DNA of 64,000 nt from Eudromia elegans. Lineage: Eukaryota > Chordata > Aves > Tinamiformes > Tinamidae. A model generated the notes under the pieces. It was not told the DNA's origin, did not search any database, and was given only the letters and a program-made list of their open reading frames with translations. The stretch covers positions 62,001 through 126,000 of the forward strand of contig PTEX01000147.1 of the NCBI GenBank assembly GCA_003342815.1, read 5' to 3'. Numbering within the stretch: the stretch's first letter is position 1; every line of letters begins with the position of its first letter. The position numbers were made by a program, and so were the translations under genes. Below, piece after piece: positions 38,557-52,572 of the stretch.

Positions 38557-41100
38557 GCTTTATTTTAAGCACAGATGCAAGACTTTACTCCAATGAAGCT
38601 GAGAGTTTGATTTAGCACCATCATAATAATTGATATCAATATATGCTAATGACCTGAATCTCCCATTTCTATGTTATCCATGATTGAAATCCAGAAAAGA
38701 CCACCATACAAATCCAAAGCACATACAAAGAACATATAAATGCATGAAAGACTTTTGTTGATGACACTGACTATATTTCTACTTGTATCAGAGAGTAAAA
38801 GACCAGAGAAAAAGGCAAAAATCACCATCTCACTAAGCATGACAGCAACAACCTTAAGCTCTTTCCACAAGGCCAAGGTTTCAGAAACCACATGTGTGTA
38901 TTATCTGACTTCTGTGTCCTAAAATGCATTTGCCAGTTGTTTGTTCAATATGGAAAGCTACAGAGATAAAAACTCACTAAATGAGATGAGCACCTACCTC
39001 AGGTCCCAGTAAGCCAGTATAAACAAGATTAGACTTTGTACCTCAGCCCTAGCATTTCCCATGCTCTTGAAGGCAAGGTCCAAAGACTGTGTCTTTAGTT
39101 TAATGGACAATGCTTAGACTTATAATGATCACAAAATCAATTTATTAAAGGTCCACTTTAAAAATCTAAGGATCTGAAAATAAAACAAAAGCTTTAGAGA
39201 AACAGCTGAGATTTAGATGCTTGTAGTGCTCCAGTATACATCAGGATGCAGAGGCAAAGCACAAATGCATTGCTACTAATTTAGGGGGAGGAGCAGACGA
39301 AGAAGCATCTACATCAAGACCTGGATATAAACTAACTCTTGATTAGGGACACAAGAGAAACCTGGAAGAAACAGGCAAACAATTCTGCAAATTTAGTCCT
39401 ACAATCCCAACTTAAAAATCAACAAATAAGAAAAAGAAAAAAGACTTTAAGTACAGCAATAATTATCTATCTCATTTTAAAGACATATNTATAAAATGCC
39501 TCTATCTGTAGGACATCTTCTAGATTTGCAGCTGGTAATGGTAAAGTGTAATGATGATGGTAGTAATGGTAGTGTAATGGCACACAAGGCAAAAGGCTGC
39601 ATTTCCAACAGAAANGACTTTAATTGTCCAAACAAGTTTCCTGTGAATAGAATCTGATACTCTGTGCAATAATCTTACGACAGGTGATGTTCACACACAA
39701 GGTACAATGAGTGTGGTACAGCTACTGACACAACTGTGTCCTCCAAGCTCTGCAGTGCCCCAGGAAACACAAGCAAAATGTCAATGCATTTCGATTGATT
39801 TATGGACAGCAGTGGCAAACTGGCATTACCCTCCATCTAGCAAGGGACCGATAGGAAAAATAAGAGAGGTAGAGCAACAGGAAGTCAATCTTAATTAGCT
39901 TTTATTGACCCTGTTGTATAAACCGAACAGATCAAAGTTAGAGTAGAGCTCTAGCTACATGTTTTTCCCTTTCAAATTTCTAAAGTGCATTTTAAACTGC
40001 CGATTTTCACAGCTCTCTGAGGATGCACAGGTACCGAGAACATAGTGCCATAGTTTCATGTGCTGCACAGTACAGAGCCAACCTTAGCATACTTAAAACA
40101 GAGAGCAAACCCAGAAATTAGATCAATAATAGTCCATGCATAGGGACAAGCATCTTTGGAGAGAGAAAAAGTACAAATACATACTCAAGTCTCAGGAGAT
40201 TTTTCATCAACTTCCATTATACCTTCAAATGGAAAGCCTGACTTTTACCATTTGCTCCTTTACTACACTTATCAAAGTTACAGCCCATAACCAATATTAC
40301 TACAATAAAAGGCATTTCTTTGTCCTTCTGTAAGGTGTAAGAGCTACTCTCTTCAACAGAGACTAGCAAAAATTTTTAAAGTAGTACCTTGTTTACAAAC
40401 GGGTATTTAAATAGGAAGAGTATAACAGTTCCAATTAAAATGGCACAAAAGGAGATTAAAAAGCCAGGTTTTAACTAAATTCATATTAACAGACTCAGAT
40501 TTACCTTTCTGAGAAACAAGTTATGACCTGCACAGACATTCTAATCTGTCTACCATGAGAAAGTTTATTGATCAAAAAAAGCAATGGAAGATTCAAAGAC
40601 ACTTCTGGACAGGTATAAGTGAAAAGACAGGAGCAGAAGTATTTGCTNCTCTAGATAATGATGTTAATCACTATTTAAAATGAAACCATAATGTGTAAGC
40701 CAACAAGTGGAGCTTGGAAGTGTCACTGCCAGTACTTTACAGACCAAGAGGATAACTCATGATCAGCTGCAGCCAGTATGTTGATGAAACTGGACAAGAC
40801 TTGTGAAGAGCACCCTGAAAGAGTTAAGCAGTGTTGCTCACTATCTCCTGCTGGGAATGGAACGCATACAGGAACACCTAATTCACTGCACAATTTATTT
40901 GCTCAATCTAGTTTGAAGTTTGAACTAGTTTAAAGGTAAACTAGTTTGAATCACCTAAAGTAAATATGGAAGACGTTTCACTAGGCAATTCCAGCATGGA
41001 GGGAGAAGCAAAAAGCCTGGGTTTTGCCCTTGTAGAGAACAAATTTTTTGATCCATGCAGAAATTAGAACTAATAAGTTGGCTGAACCCGATACATAGAT
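38557..41100. other. Unique non-coding DNA
   Basis: No gene recognised. A degenerate TAATGG/TAGTAATGG word repeat lies at about 39534-39581, and a 10-bp hairpin (aactagttta, loop aagg, taaactagtt) at 40923-40946. Confidence 0.4.
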
Positions 41101-41107
41101 TTCCCTC

Positions 41108-41169
41108 AATTTGTGTACAGTGTCTTCATTTGTGCAAACAAATTTGTGTACATAGTGTCTTCATTTGTG
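41108..41169 (+). repeat. Tandem direct repeat, two ~27-base copies
   Basis: The unit aatttgtgtacagtgtcttc continuing to atttgtg at 41108-41134 recurs at 41141-41169 with a 2-base insertion (tacatagtg for tacagtg). Six bases separate the copies. This looks like a local slippage duplication. Confidence 0.85.
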
Positions 41170-42146
41170 GAAAGGTCAGATGAGAGCAGCTGTGTTCTCT
41201 TTCTCCAGACACAGNTGTACTTCTCACCTTGCACTTGTGTTCTTTGAGGAACCTGAAGATCTCCCTTTTAAATATAAAAAAAACCTCTCAACTGTTCTCA
41301 AGCACAACTATTCTCAAGACATCCTCTTCAGATTTCCCAAAGCTTTATTGTATTTCTATGACATCTGTTCTGTTCTTGCCCTCTGGGCCAAACCATATCT
41401 CTACCTCACTGGGCCAGCCAGCCAGGGAGGAGTAGTTTGCACTGAGCAGAACTGTTTTATACACCCTGTATCATACCAGATGTGCTACATGAGCTCCCTC
41501 TCACAAGTGTGACACATACAGTTTGCAAGCTGCTGTCACAAGAAATAGTCAGAGAGTCTTAAAAGCTCTGGCTGCATTTCACCTCAAGACTTGAGTTTAA
41601 GGAATATTTTGTCAAGTGAACTGCAGCCATTTGCCATGAAGAAACAGCAATTGGGGAAGCTTTTCTGTTGCGTGTATTAAAGGTTCTCAGTGTCCTTTTT
41701 TCAAATTTACAAGCAATACTATTGCTGATTTAAAGCCTGGTTTTAAAACAAGCACTCAGGAGCAGACTTTAGTCATACAACTAAGGAAAACAATGTATTA
41801 GACTTTTCTAGACACATTTCAATAATCTTAGAAAGAAAAAAGCTATAAAAACATTCTCTATGCTATTTGGCTGTTGTTAAAGGAAAAATATTATCTTACT
41901 GCTGAGAAATTAAGTTTTCCTCACGCTGCAATTCATCTTTTAATTCCAATTATTTTTCTTCAGATACAAAGAGCTGTTTATCTCTTCTCATCTTCTGAGG
42001 TATGTTAAATGTGCCAACTTGTATTACTTTGCAGCTAGCACATCTGCAGCCACTGTTAAAGAAAAGTTAGAAAAATCTATTTTCTTAGTCATCTTACAGA
42101 GATGATTTATGCTTAAAATAAGCCATTGAAAGTGCTAATATTGTCA

Positions 42147-42182
42147 AGAAATAAAATAAATAAATAAAATAATAATAAAAAA
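42147..42182 (+). repeat. (AAAT)n / (AAT)n microsatellite
   Basis: Runs of aaat and aat units. Simple-sequence DNA. Confidence 0.8.
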
Positions 42183-42854
42183 CACTACCCATATCAGTTG
42201 CCATCACTGCACAAAGCTTCTGCCACTGCAAGCCTCTCTGATTCCTTAGGGACTTCAGATATTTTGAAAGTTTCCAGACTTGAGTCACATATAAGGATCT
42301 GTTACTATTTTGATGTCTCCCAAAACAACCAATAGCCCTTATTTTCACTGAGAATCAAGAGACCAAAATAGCAACCTCCCATCAAGCACCTGGTGTGGTC
42401 CTTTTGTAATAATTCATCTTACCTTTTCTTTCAGCTGCACCAAAACCCTTGCCAGTGAAATATTAGAGGGTTTTTTTGTTTGGCTGGTTTTTGTATTTTC
42501 TTTCATTCTGTTTCTGGAAAAACAAAAAAGGCTACTCCAGAAAGGTATTACTTCAATTCCTGTGCCTTTTGGCACAGTCAATATTCAGAAAAAAAAAAAA
42601 AACAAAACCCAAAAAATTCTGGCAAGTACGCAGGGCAACAACCAACATCAAAATGGAAACTGCAGTACATTTTTCCTTTAACTTATTTCTATTCTGAAGT
42701 CACAAAAAATATCCATGGGCTGCCTGTGACTACAAATGCTGGCTATAACTAGAACCCAAGTCTACAGTTCTGAAAAGCTGGTACTTTTTTGTATTCAAAC
42801 AAAGTAGTTAAAGGAACAAGTTAAAAAAAAATAAATCAAACCAAGACTTTTCTA

Positions 42855-42936
42855 AAAATATATATCCAAAAATATATCCCCACATATATATTTATATATG
42901 TATATATGTATATATTTATATATTAATATATTTAAT
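42855..42936. repeat. TA-rich low-complexity tract
   Basis: Alternating tatata/tatatg words over about 80 bases, followed by ttaatatatttaatta. It is self-complementary in parts but lacks the non-repetitive arm ends seen in the 37979-38140 palindrome. Confidence 0.75.
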
Positions 42937-42939
42937 TAG

Positions 42940-44214
42940 GCTCCATGTTGCTACCGTTCTAATACTTTTGCAAAACTCCTACTAGCTACAGCATCTGCAC
43001 AAACTTGAAAGATCTTATTCGGACAACAATTTGGAGTCAGATGATGGAAGAACTTTGTGATACTTAGACTATTATAGTGTTCTCCTTCTTTAGTATGCAT
43101 TTCAGAGAGGGCTGTCTTAAGATTTATGTCCAAAGTTTTATATTCAGTGCAGCATGACATCAAATTTGTGTGTATATAAAACTTTGTGTTATTACAGCCT
43201 GACAGAAAATTATATTTATTGTAATAGGTTTTCTACTCTATTTGTATGTGTGCTATAGAACTAGATGTGCCCATTAGAGACCATTTAAAAGCATATCACT
43301 TCCCATTAAATTCTTTAACTGCTTTGATTATCACAAAAGTTTCATTTGCTTCTCATCCTTTTTAATTTCTTAAGAACGTCTTCATGATCATATTTTAATA
43401 GAGGCCAACAAACTGTGAAGATTTCAAAGATTTTCCAAGCATTGGGTTATTAACATCCTTAAGAACACTGTGCTCCAGACAGTGAAATTAATTTTTGCAG
43501 GCTTGCCCTTATTTTTTTTTTCCAGCTTCAAGAGATTTTGCTACTGGATTTAACAGAAAAAAAAAAAATCAAGCTTCTAAAGAACAAAGTACCATAAGAT
43601 TTGTAGAACAATCCTTACATCTCATATACAACAATATTTCAGGGAATTAGATTGAGATAAATGAATTTACACACAGAAAAAAGGGAAAAATACCAAAAAT
43701 AGAGATATTCTTACCAGACAAGAAGCCTAGATAGATAACTTAATAACAGATAACAAGGAGATATCTCAAAGGATTACAAACTCTTAAATATTCCGCTGGA
43801 GGTCAACAGGAATCAACTGTCCATCTCATGCACTAGTTCTTGCATTGGAAGAGAAAGAGAAGTTGGCAGGATTTGCTCCAGAAAAAAAAAGAAAAAAGAA
43901 AAAAAATCATTGGTTCTTTGTCCAGTTGCTCTTCAAGTTCACATAATCTTTCTNCATCTACAGCTTCCTTCCAGGCAGAGCTGTATAGTTCTATCACACA
44001 CTGTGTAAACAAACATCTGCTTTTGGTTTTGAGTAAAACTGCAACCAAGAATCTCAAATGGAAGTTGCTCTATGCATTTTTTACCCTTTCATGAAAATTT
44101 TAAATTTTTAATAAGTAGAAAGCTTACTTGATATCACAAAGCAACTGAATAAATGCACTGGGGTTTACAAAACTGACCAAATCCATCAGCCTCAGGTATC
44201 CCTTAAATTGAAAA
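42940..44214. other. Unique non-coding DNA
   Basis: No gene recognised. Short A-rich purine tracts occur at 43557-43568 and 43891-43906. Confidence 0.4.
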
Positions 44215-44395
44215 AAGATGGGAGTTTGAGTACATCGGGAGGAAAAGGAAGAAGAGAGGATGGAAAGGTTACACCTACCCTATTTTCACTTTTCTAGGGC
44301 ATCCACTTCTGGCCAGTGTTGGAGACAAAGTACCAGGCTAGATGAATCATTGGTCTGAACCAGTATATCAACTATTACAATGGCTAAAAACATAA
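44215..44395 (+). mobile_element. Ancient CR1-clade LINE 3' tail
   Basis: The segment catccacttctggccagtgttggagacaaagtaccaggctagatgaatcattggtctgaaccagtat (about 44300-44367) matches well, from memory, the 3' untranslated tail of old amniote CR1-clade LINEs, whose hallmark is a ggctagatgga-ca-tggtctgacccagtatgg block. Upstream homology fades before about 44280, so the left edge is uncertain. Only the tail is left; no coding part is visible. It belongs to a different, older lineage than the CR1 at 32644-32885, which ends in the 8-bp repeat. Confidence 0.65.
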
Positions 44396-44399
44396 CAAA

Positions 44400-47300
44400 A
44401 TTTTAAAAGCTTTAACCCAGCAATAGAGTAACTATACTTTATTTACTTTTATCTTGTGTTTAAAGCTCTATATTATTAGCAATTATTGGCTGATGAACAA
44501 GTATTGATTGTGAATTTTACATGGGTTTGGGTTTTTTTTTTTATGATGCTTTTTAAAGATGCCTTTTCATGACTCAGTTTTCCAGGATACTTTTTTCCTT
44601 TGGGACTCCTGTAAGTCCTGCCCTGATGAGTCATTCCTATTACTTATTCTATCTGCTAAAGGCACAACTGTTTTGTGAGAATAACTGACCAGACTGTCAG
44701 ATTTTACCAAGATCAAAATAAAAGGAGTCACACTTTTCATATTTTAATATATTTAGACAAGTTGCTGATAAACTAATCTAAAAAAAAACAAATCAAGTTA
44801 CTCAAGATTTTGGGATACGTCCAATATTCTGACACAGGAAGTTCTTAAGAAATTTCTTACCTATCTTGGATTAGATAGAGGCCATTCACAGCCACACATG
44901 ACTGTATTGTGAAAAATCTGATAAACACACCCAGTTGCTGATGTTTTATATTGCCAAGGAATTGAAAGGGCACTTTACCTTCATTAACCTCAGTAAGACC
45001 TGATATTGTCAAAAAAGACTTTCATCTTTGCTGATATTTTGATTCCTTTAATTCTCCTAGTTGTTATCAGCATCCAAATTTCTTGATTTACCTTTATTTT
45101 GGGCTACTCCACTGAGTAAAGATAATCTTTTAAATGATCTGAGAAAATCTGGCTAAGGGTTGAATCTTTTTCGCTCTCAGCACTACTCAGAGGATAAGGT
45201 CTAGCTTGAGAACAACACTCATATCTGTCAGGGTTTTTAAATAAACTCTCTTGCACTGTATTCCCCTATGGTAGCCACATTTGCTATAAGCATGTTGACT
45301 GTTATTGCCTCTAACCTTGCTCAAAACACATTCATTGCGAGTACAAGAGAAGCTTTACAGGCCATAGGACTCTCTTGTTCTGAATGCATAAATTCTTGGA
45401 GTGAAAATCCACAGACTACAAATTTGAAGAGGGATGTGGATAAAAGCTTCAGTGTTTTTCTATATGAAAATCAAGCACATTTTGCTGGATTCTTATTTTT
45501 GCCAAGGTAATCGCTACATTTTCCTATACGCCAATCTGCTACATTTACAAGTCCTTTCATGTGTCAATATTTAGTGAGCAACAGGAAAAATTCTTCACAG
45601 AAAACAAGTAATGAGGAAGCTAGTAAAACCCTGCAGCAGAACAACATGAGCTGCATAAATAATTTTATATCTCGACTGAGATAATAAACAAGAAAATTTC
45701 CAGTTTTAAAAAGGGAACTAAGAGATCAGAATGGAAGAAAAATACTTTTACTACATTCACTTTGGAAACTTCCAGAGAGATGCATGCAGAGTCACTAGCA
45801 ATCATTTGCAGGACGCCAGTTACCAGTATATAGAGCTCAAGTGTAGCAGAATGCACCTTGTAGAACAGCACCTGTAAATCAAATTCTTACAAGATTTATC
45901 AGTCTCCTCCATTTACAAGGAGACTAAAGCAGGTGAAATAAGCTTACATCCATTACAAGCAAGACATTCTTAGCAGAAACATCAGTGAAGTGATATCGCA
46001 GAAGGGAGACTTAATCAGCAAAATCCCATTTACGTCGTCTGATCTTCCCCAGAGACAAACACTCCTAATCCCAGGACAGGTAACCTCAAAGCAGTTTATG
46101 AGGCTAATCACCTTGTTTTTGTAGGCTTGCCAGCCTCTACCAGCTACAAGATTCGCGACCCTGCACTTATCCGTATATTTGGGTCACTTGCATTTTGTCT
46201 TTCCGATTACATGCACTTCATTTATTGAAGAGGTTGCCAAGAACAGCAAGGGGGAAAGAGATTTACCTGTAAAGATTATTTGAAAACGTATCTAATAATG
46301 AAGCAACAGACTAATGTACTTAGGCAGTAGAAANCACATTAGCAAAAAAATGTATGATAAAATGATTATTCATTGAAGGTGTGATTTTAGTATTCTTTAC
46401 ACAAAAGATGTCCATTCACATCATAAATTTAAGACAGGCAGATTTTCCTGAGCTGGAAACACAATACCTTATCTCGATAATAAACTGAATTATTGTGATC
46501 AAGACTGCCCCTTGCTGCAGTCAGCATTCTCAAAAGTCTGTGAAGACGTAGATTTTTCATTTGTCTACTAAGTATTTCCTTTTAGACCTGTCATACTACT
46601 CTTTCTACCAGATGGCTTGCAAGTCCCTGTTTTAGCTGAGAAGGATTTAACCAGCTTGAATTAATCCGTACAGTTGTCATGAGCTAAGTGTTAGTGCTCT
46701 GACACTCATCTAGTCCCCCAGGATTTCTTTCCCTTCTCCCTCCCTGCTCTGTCTTTGGGAAGAGGGGGGAGGAGAAAGTTTGTAATGAGCTAATGGAGAA
46801 TAAGGAAACACTGGGGCTCTGCCTCAGACACAAGGATAAGGGCACTGACCAAGGACATTTATGTGGTAAAGGACTGAGAGAAAGATCTTTTCTTAACACT
46901 CAGTTTAAAGGACTATATATGAGACAGAAGTGAATATATGTGTAAAATTTTNCATGTTTAGTTTGTCACTTTTTAGTGCCCACAGGCTGTTTTCTTTCTT
47001 TCACATTATCCCAGACTTTATTTTCCTTTAACACGTTTCCTTTTCAACTTTCAAAAGTAGAATTTCCTTGAAGACAGCTTTAGTTCTTTTGCCTTTGAAT
47101 TTATCATTCTCATTGTATTTCTGCAGTATTACTCCACTAGACACCCATGCCCTCTGTGCATCAACAGCAGCTCCTGGAATGTGGGTCATTAGNACATCAC
47201 TAATCTCTGGAAACTAATTATAAAGCACATGCCCAATTCACAGTGACCTTTTACACATGGGATTTCCAATTCAAGTAAACAATTGACAGACATTCACTTT

Positions 47301-50300
47301 ACATTTCCTGCTATCCCTCAGAGGGACCCACACCAGAGGAAGGCAGGATTACTAGGTGCTCCAGGAAATATGTGCATTATCTAGGAGTTATTACATAGGA
47401 GATGAGGTCTTTGTCAGCTGTGCATTAATAGAATCTGATACTCAAAAGAATAAAAAAAAAAGAAAAAAGAAAAAGAAAAAAAGAAATGCAAATCAGAAGT
47501 CTCTCTGCTTCTGGTGGAGCTCCTCTATGAAAAACCTTGCCTACAGGAAATATTTTAGCTCCTTTTGTAGAGTGCAATGTTTCTGTTACAGAGAAAAGAA
47601 CCTGGGAGGCATGTGTAGAGGGGCTGCATGATTTCACATGGGCAATATTCCTGTCTTTGGAGGAAAACTACAGAACAGAGAAATGATTTGGACTATCATG
47701 TTGATATCAGACTCCATTTTCTGCAATAGTGATTTTAAACAAGGCAGTGTCAGAGCTGTTCGTGACAACACTTTTTCAGGAAAAATGGGCAGCCTACCGC
47801 CAAAGCTCCCAACCATTTAAACATTTGCTTTGTTTATTTGTTTAGTTTTGGTGAGGATATTTTTTTAAATGGGCTTTTGACTGACAGGCTTATAGTCTTC
47901 CCTGGGAGACAGCAACCAGACAACCGCAGACCCGCCAGCTTTAGCCAAGTAAATATGAAGTAACTCAGGAGAATTTAGATGGTGATCTCACATCCATTAC
48001 ANTTACTGACCTAATCACAAGTATGAAATGAACTACAAGGGTTTGTAGGATGAAGTTCAAATAAACATTTCCAGATACTCAGTGAGCAATTTCAGAAGTG
48101 ATCTTGACTGAATTTTCTCTTTGAGACAGAAAAAGTATAAGTTCTCCTCTGTTACGGCTAGACTTCTGAAGGATTCATTCAGATTTCCAATTTTACCTTT
48201 GCTATCATTTTTAAATATATTTTTCACATTAGAATTTAGAGAACATAATCAAGGTGCCTTTACAACAGGAGAAAAATATTTACACTCCTTTCCTACAATG
48301 TTTTCAAGAATAAACTACGGAATTTTTGCTCAGCCTTTTAGAATCAATCATCTTCAAACTGAGCCAATTCATGCAAGACAGCTCTGCTAGAAGATGAAAT
48401 GGAAATGCAAATACACAAAGAGAGGAAAGTTTAGTATAATACAACAGCCACCCATTTTTATAGCACCCAAAAGCATGTTGTGCACTTTCAATTCAAATGA
48501 CTTTTCTCCTGGTCTCTGTTCCAAGTAATTGCCTAGGACATGATGATTCCCACCAAAATCATTTAGATTGAGACCAGTTTTAGTAGGTTTTAGATCAGGC
48601 AGTAACTGTTAAGACTGGAAGCTACCATTTCTCAAGTCTCTTTATCCTCAATCACACAAGAGAAGGTTTAATCAAATTCAGGAATTGCCTCTCCCCTTGC
48701 CGCCAGCCAGTGCTTGTGAGAAGAAACACACTCAGTGCTTTCTACAGTCCTGACTCAGCAAAGCTCTTTGATGTGACTGATTTCCAGTGCCTAAGTAGTA
48801 GAGGTTACAGCAACATGATTACTCACATGCTTACAGGTACAGTGTCAGGATGAGGATTAAGGGAGAAATGTATTTGGATTCCCTGGACACAAATTCACCA
48901 TCTGCAGACACCACCCTTCTATTCCTGCTGCCGCTTCCTCCTCTCTAAAAGCAGAGAATTAAATTGAAAAATTAGATTTCAGTTTGGATTTTGCCTGACC
49001 CCTAGACTTTATAGCTCCAGTGTCTGTGAAGCACTCTAAGCTCATAAATAAAAATCGGACATTAGACCCAGGCATTGCAATACTTGAGTGAATTCACACT
49101 CTGTCAAAATTATGTCATTTAATCCTGTAGAAAGCCTGAGCCAAACAGCATCTCTGATCCTTGGCAGCAAAATCTTCATTTGATAAAATAGTCTTTATGT
49201 AGTAACTGATGTATGGTGATCTAACATTTAGCACTTGCTTTTCCACTACTCTTCTTTGGAGATTGAATAGATTTACTTTAATTATGTAGAGTGCATTTAC
49301 CTGCAAATGTTTGCAAAGTTATTATGATGATTCTCATCCCCTAATGACTGTTAATTAAAAAAATCTACTCATTAACTTTTTTTTTGGCATCATATAACAA
49401 CTACCACCACTATTACTCAGGACATCTTGTGTAAACCTGTGTCCCAGTTAGTAAGATAGTGACGTCTTGTCAAGAAGGCCAACTTAAACATTTTAGGCAT
49501 ATTCTTCACTCTGTTTAAGCCCTGACATGTATACTGCTCATATTAAATACCAGTACAGTTACGGTCTTTTATTTAAACTAAATACAGACATATTATATTT
49601 TAAACAAATACACAGATTTGGTTGGAACATGTAGTAACTGAGATTCCTGATCTTGTTTAAACCTGTAAGAATCACTACTTTCCAACACTCTGGTTTAATG
49701 ATTGCCTTTATGAATGTTTTCCCTTCAGTTTTCTATTAAAACAATTCAAAACAGGGTGAGTGCACCACATTAGTGGGTGCACATTGACCTACACACTACA
49801 TCATCATCTGTGTAAAGATGCAAGAAAGGGAACCAAAGAGCACAGGCAAGGCTGTGCGGAAAAGAAGAAAGCTCCCAGGAGCAAGAGGACATCCCCTGTG
49901 CTGCCACCTCCACCCACTCAGGCACTCGGTGAAAGAACGCAGGGAGAGATCTGGCGTGATTTAGACACTACTTTNCTAGACCTCTGTTCTCTCTTCTTTC
50001 TTTCCCCTCAAGTGGCTTGAATTACTCACACAACTAGTTGTGATTTTTTTTTTTTCACCAGGAAAGATTAATCAGGTACTCAAAGGCTAGAGTTACCCAG
50101 AGAGAAACCTGAAAGATCTTTGGCCAAAACACTGGTAAGCAAATTAAAATGTATAGTTATTCTATATCTAGCTGTGGGTACTAACCGTAAATTACAAATT
50201 TATTCCTGTGAAATGCAACCATGCCAGGTACTCCTTTTATACATATGGTTTGCTTACAAAAATGTAGAGCTCTGCTTTCAAAGGAAATAGCTCTAGGCGG

Positions 50301-50680
50301 CATCACATGTTATAACCTCCATATGGTGGTAGTTATAAAACCCTTTGCTTAGATGTATCCGGGAAAACTCGGGGTTGCTGTCAAGGCTGACATAAGAGTC
50401 TGCCTTATCTCCTTAGTGGATGAGCAGACTGAAATAGCCTCTTTCTCACAGAATGTTAATATAGTTCTATTTCTATACATAGGCCATGATTTAATGCAAA
50501 CCTACTGATAAAACCAGTACCGCAATAGCTTCTGTGGACTACTTAGTGATTCTTTTTCTCGTTTAGAAAATTAGAATGTACTCAGGGTACTTCACATTTT
50601 AAGTCTTTTTAAAAGTAGCCTTATGAAAACATTTTTTTTTAAAATGCATTCCAGTATTTCCTAATTTGACAGGTATCTTA
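44400..50680. other. Unique non-coding DNA
   Basis: No gene recognised. Simple sequence includes a purine A/G tract at 47448-47485. Plus-strand frames at 45268-45510, 47356-47631 and 48121-48390 have ordinary-looking translations but no domain or clear splice pair. Confidence 0.4.
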
Positions 50681-50689
50681 GAGAGCAGA

Positions 50690-50850
50690 TACGAATGCAA
50701 CAATGCTAATTTCCTATTTTTGAGCTGCATATCTTAGCTGGAGAAGTGATGCTAATGTTATATGCAAGCATTAATTTACCACTTTCTATTTCACAATATC
50801 TTGTGCAAATCAACTGCAAGCTTTGCTGACAATGACAATTGTTAATTCTC
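50690..50850. promoter_or_regulatory. SOX/POU-like motif cluster, candidate enhancer
   Basis: In 160 bases there are two exact ATGCTAAT words (50703-50710, 50749-50756), a related ATGCAAG (50762-50768), TTGTGCAAAT (50801-50810), and an acaatgacaattgttaatt block (50829-50847) containing facing ACAAT cores. These resemble POU octamer-type and SOX-type sites. The region has no simple repeat. Function is inferred from motif clustering alone. Confidence 0.3.
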
Positions 50851-52100
50851 TCTGGCTAGAGTTTAAACTGGACACCAACTTTCTGAAGCCTGCATATCAC
50901 TGACAATCCCTTCCTCTCTGCAGCTTTCAGGCACATCTTCTACCTGCTGTTCATAGCTGATGGTATGCCAGTGCTCCCCTGCTCACCTCTTCCCATTTCT
51001 CCAAGCAAATCTTTAGGTAGCTGAGTTAAGTTTTTAGTAAGCTGAAGAGAAAAAATACTTTGTAAAAGAGTTCCTTATGGTAAGATTCCAGTTGTATTTC
51101 TTCCAGTTTAGCACACTGGCAGGTTCTAACTACTCCTCATTGTGTGCTACAGTTTCAATATCTGATATAAATTCTGGAACAATAGACCACACCTTTCCAT
51201 GGAAAGTTTCTAAGGTGTGGTAGCTATTACTGTGTCCTCTGCTTGTAGGGATGGGTAAATAGGTAAAGNGCAGCTGTATCTGAAAGGGCTATTACATAAT
51301 GCACCTAATGTGAGCTCCAATTATCTAGTAATGCGATGTGGGTTTTTTTTGTTTTGTTTTCTTAAGTTTTTCTTTGAGCATGTTAAATCAGCATAGGCTT
51401 TAAATATGAAAAATCTTTTAACACTATTCAGCAACCATTTTCCAGTTCTCAGTAACTAGTAAATATTCTTTGATGTATGCCAGAGCTAGAGGAGAACAAA
51501 GACACAAGCAGCACTGTGTTAGAACCATGGGGGGTTACAGTGTCTTGGTTTTTCACCTTGACAGCTACACTATGGTGTACCTTTCCTTCTGAAATTGCCT
51601 TTTTTTTTTTTTTTTTTTTTTATGACTTAGTTTTCCCTAAATGCTAGGATCACATTTGCAGGCACTCTTGCTGACACTCACCTTCATGTCAGCTCTATGC
51701 AGTCTGCATAGCAAAGACTTTGACAGCGAGAAATCTGAAGCAGGTCCTGAAATGAAGGTATGAGTGAGGTGAACATTTCAGTGTTAGATCTGGTGTAGCT
51801 GTTCTTGGATTCTCCTTTATTACTTATGTACTGACTACTTTTAATTTTGATAATTTTAGTGCTGGACAGTTCTGATCTTTTGCTTTTAATGTTACTGTCA
51901 CTTGCTCTTGTTCACCTCCTTTTACGTAGTCAGAGCTGCCTATAAATTCATTTATTAAAAGAATAAAATAGCTCTTCACAAAATTAGTAGATATGTTCAG
52001 ACAATGATTTTTCCAACTTTAAGAAATGGCAGGCATTTATTTAGTCAGTTCAAGAACTAGAAACACAGTGACATTGTCACTATGAAAGGGCAGTTTTAAA
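50851..52100. other. Unique non-coding DNA with a T22 tract
   Basis: Nothing gene-like recognised. A T22 homopolymer spans 51600-51621; read on the minus strand it is an A tract without a preceding polyadenylation signal. Confidence 0.5.
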
Positions 52101-52572
52101 AAGTGTCACAGAAACTGAAGCTGAGTCAACCAGAAAAGTGCAAGATGTTCCCTTCTCTGAAAGCACTGAATACAATAAAGATAAAGAACAGGTCTTGCAG
52201 CTCAGTGTTTACTTTTTCAGTTATTTGAGACTGCAAAGTCTGTATGTGGGAGATGGCAAGAGAATCTAAGTCAGTTCCAAAATCTCTTTTCATAGCTCCT
52301 GAATAGTCTTGTTTAACCCTATGTCCAAACACTTCATTATTCAAGCAGATATTCCTACTATTTACCTCTTTGTTTTTTCTATGAAGGTGTGTTTGAATAC
52401 TTTTCTCTCTTACCATTCAAGTAGGTGTTATGATTTATGCCTTGTTTTCTTAAATAACCTTCTATAGCCTCCTACAAGAGATCCATTCTTCTTCAGCACA
52501 CAGTCTCTGCTGCATCTTTTTTTTTAACAGGAGGCATCATATCAGGTACTGAACATGCTGACATTTCTTTAC

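Noticed and set aside
45268-45510. 80-codon plus-strand frame with protein-like composition
   Set aside because: It has no support beyond appearance and shows that chance frames here can look protein-like, which also tempers the right-end exon candidates.
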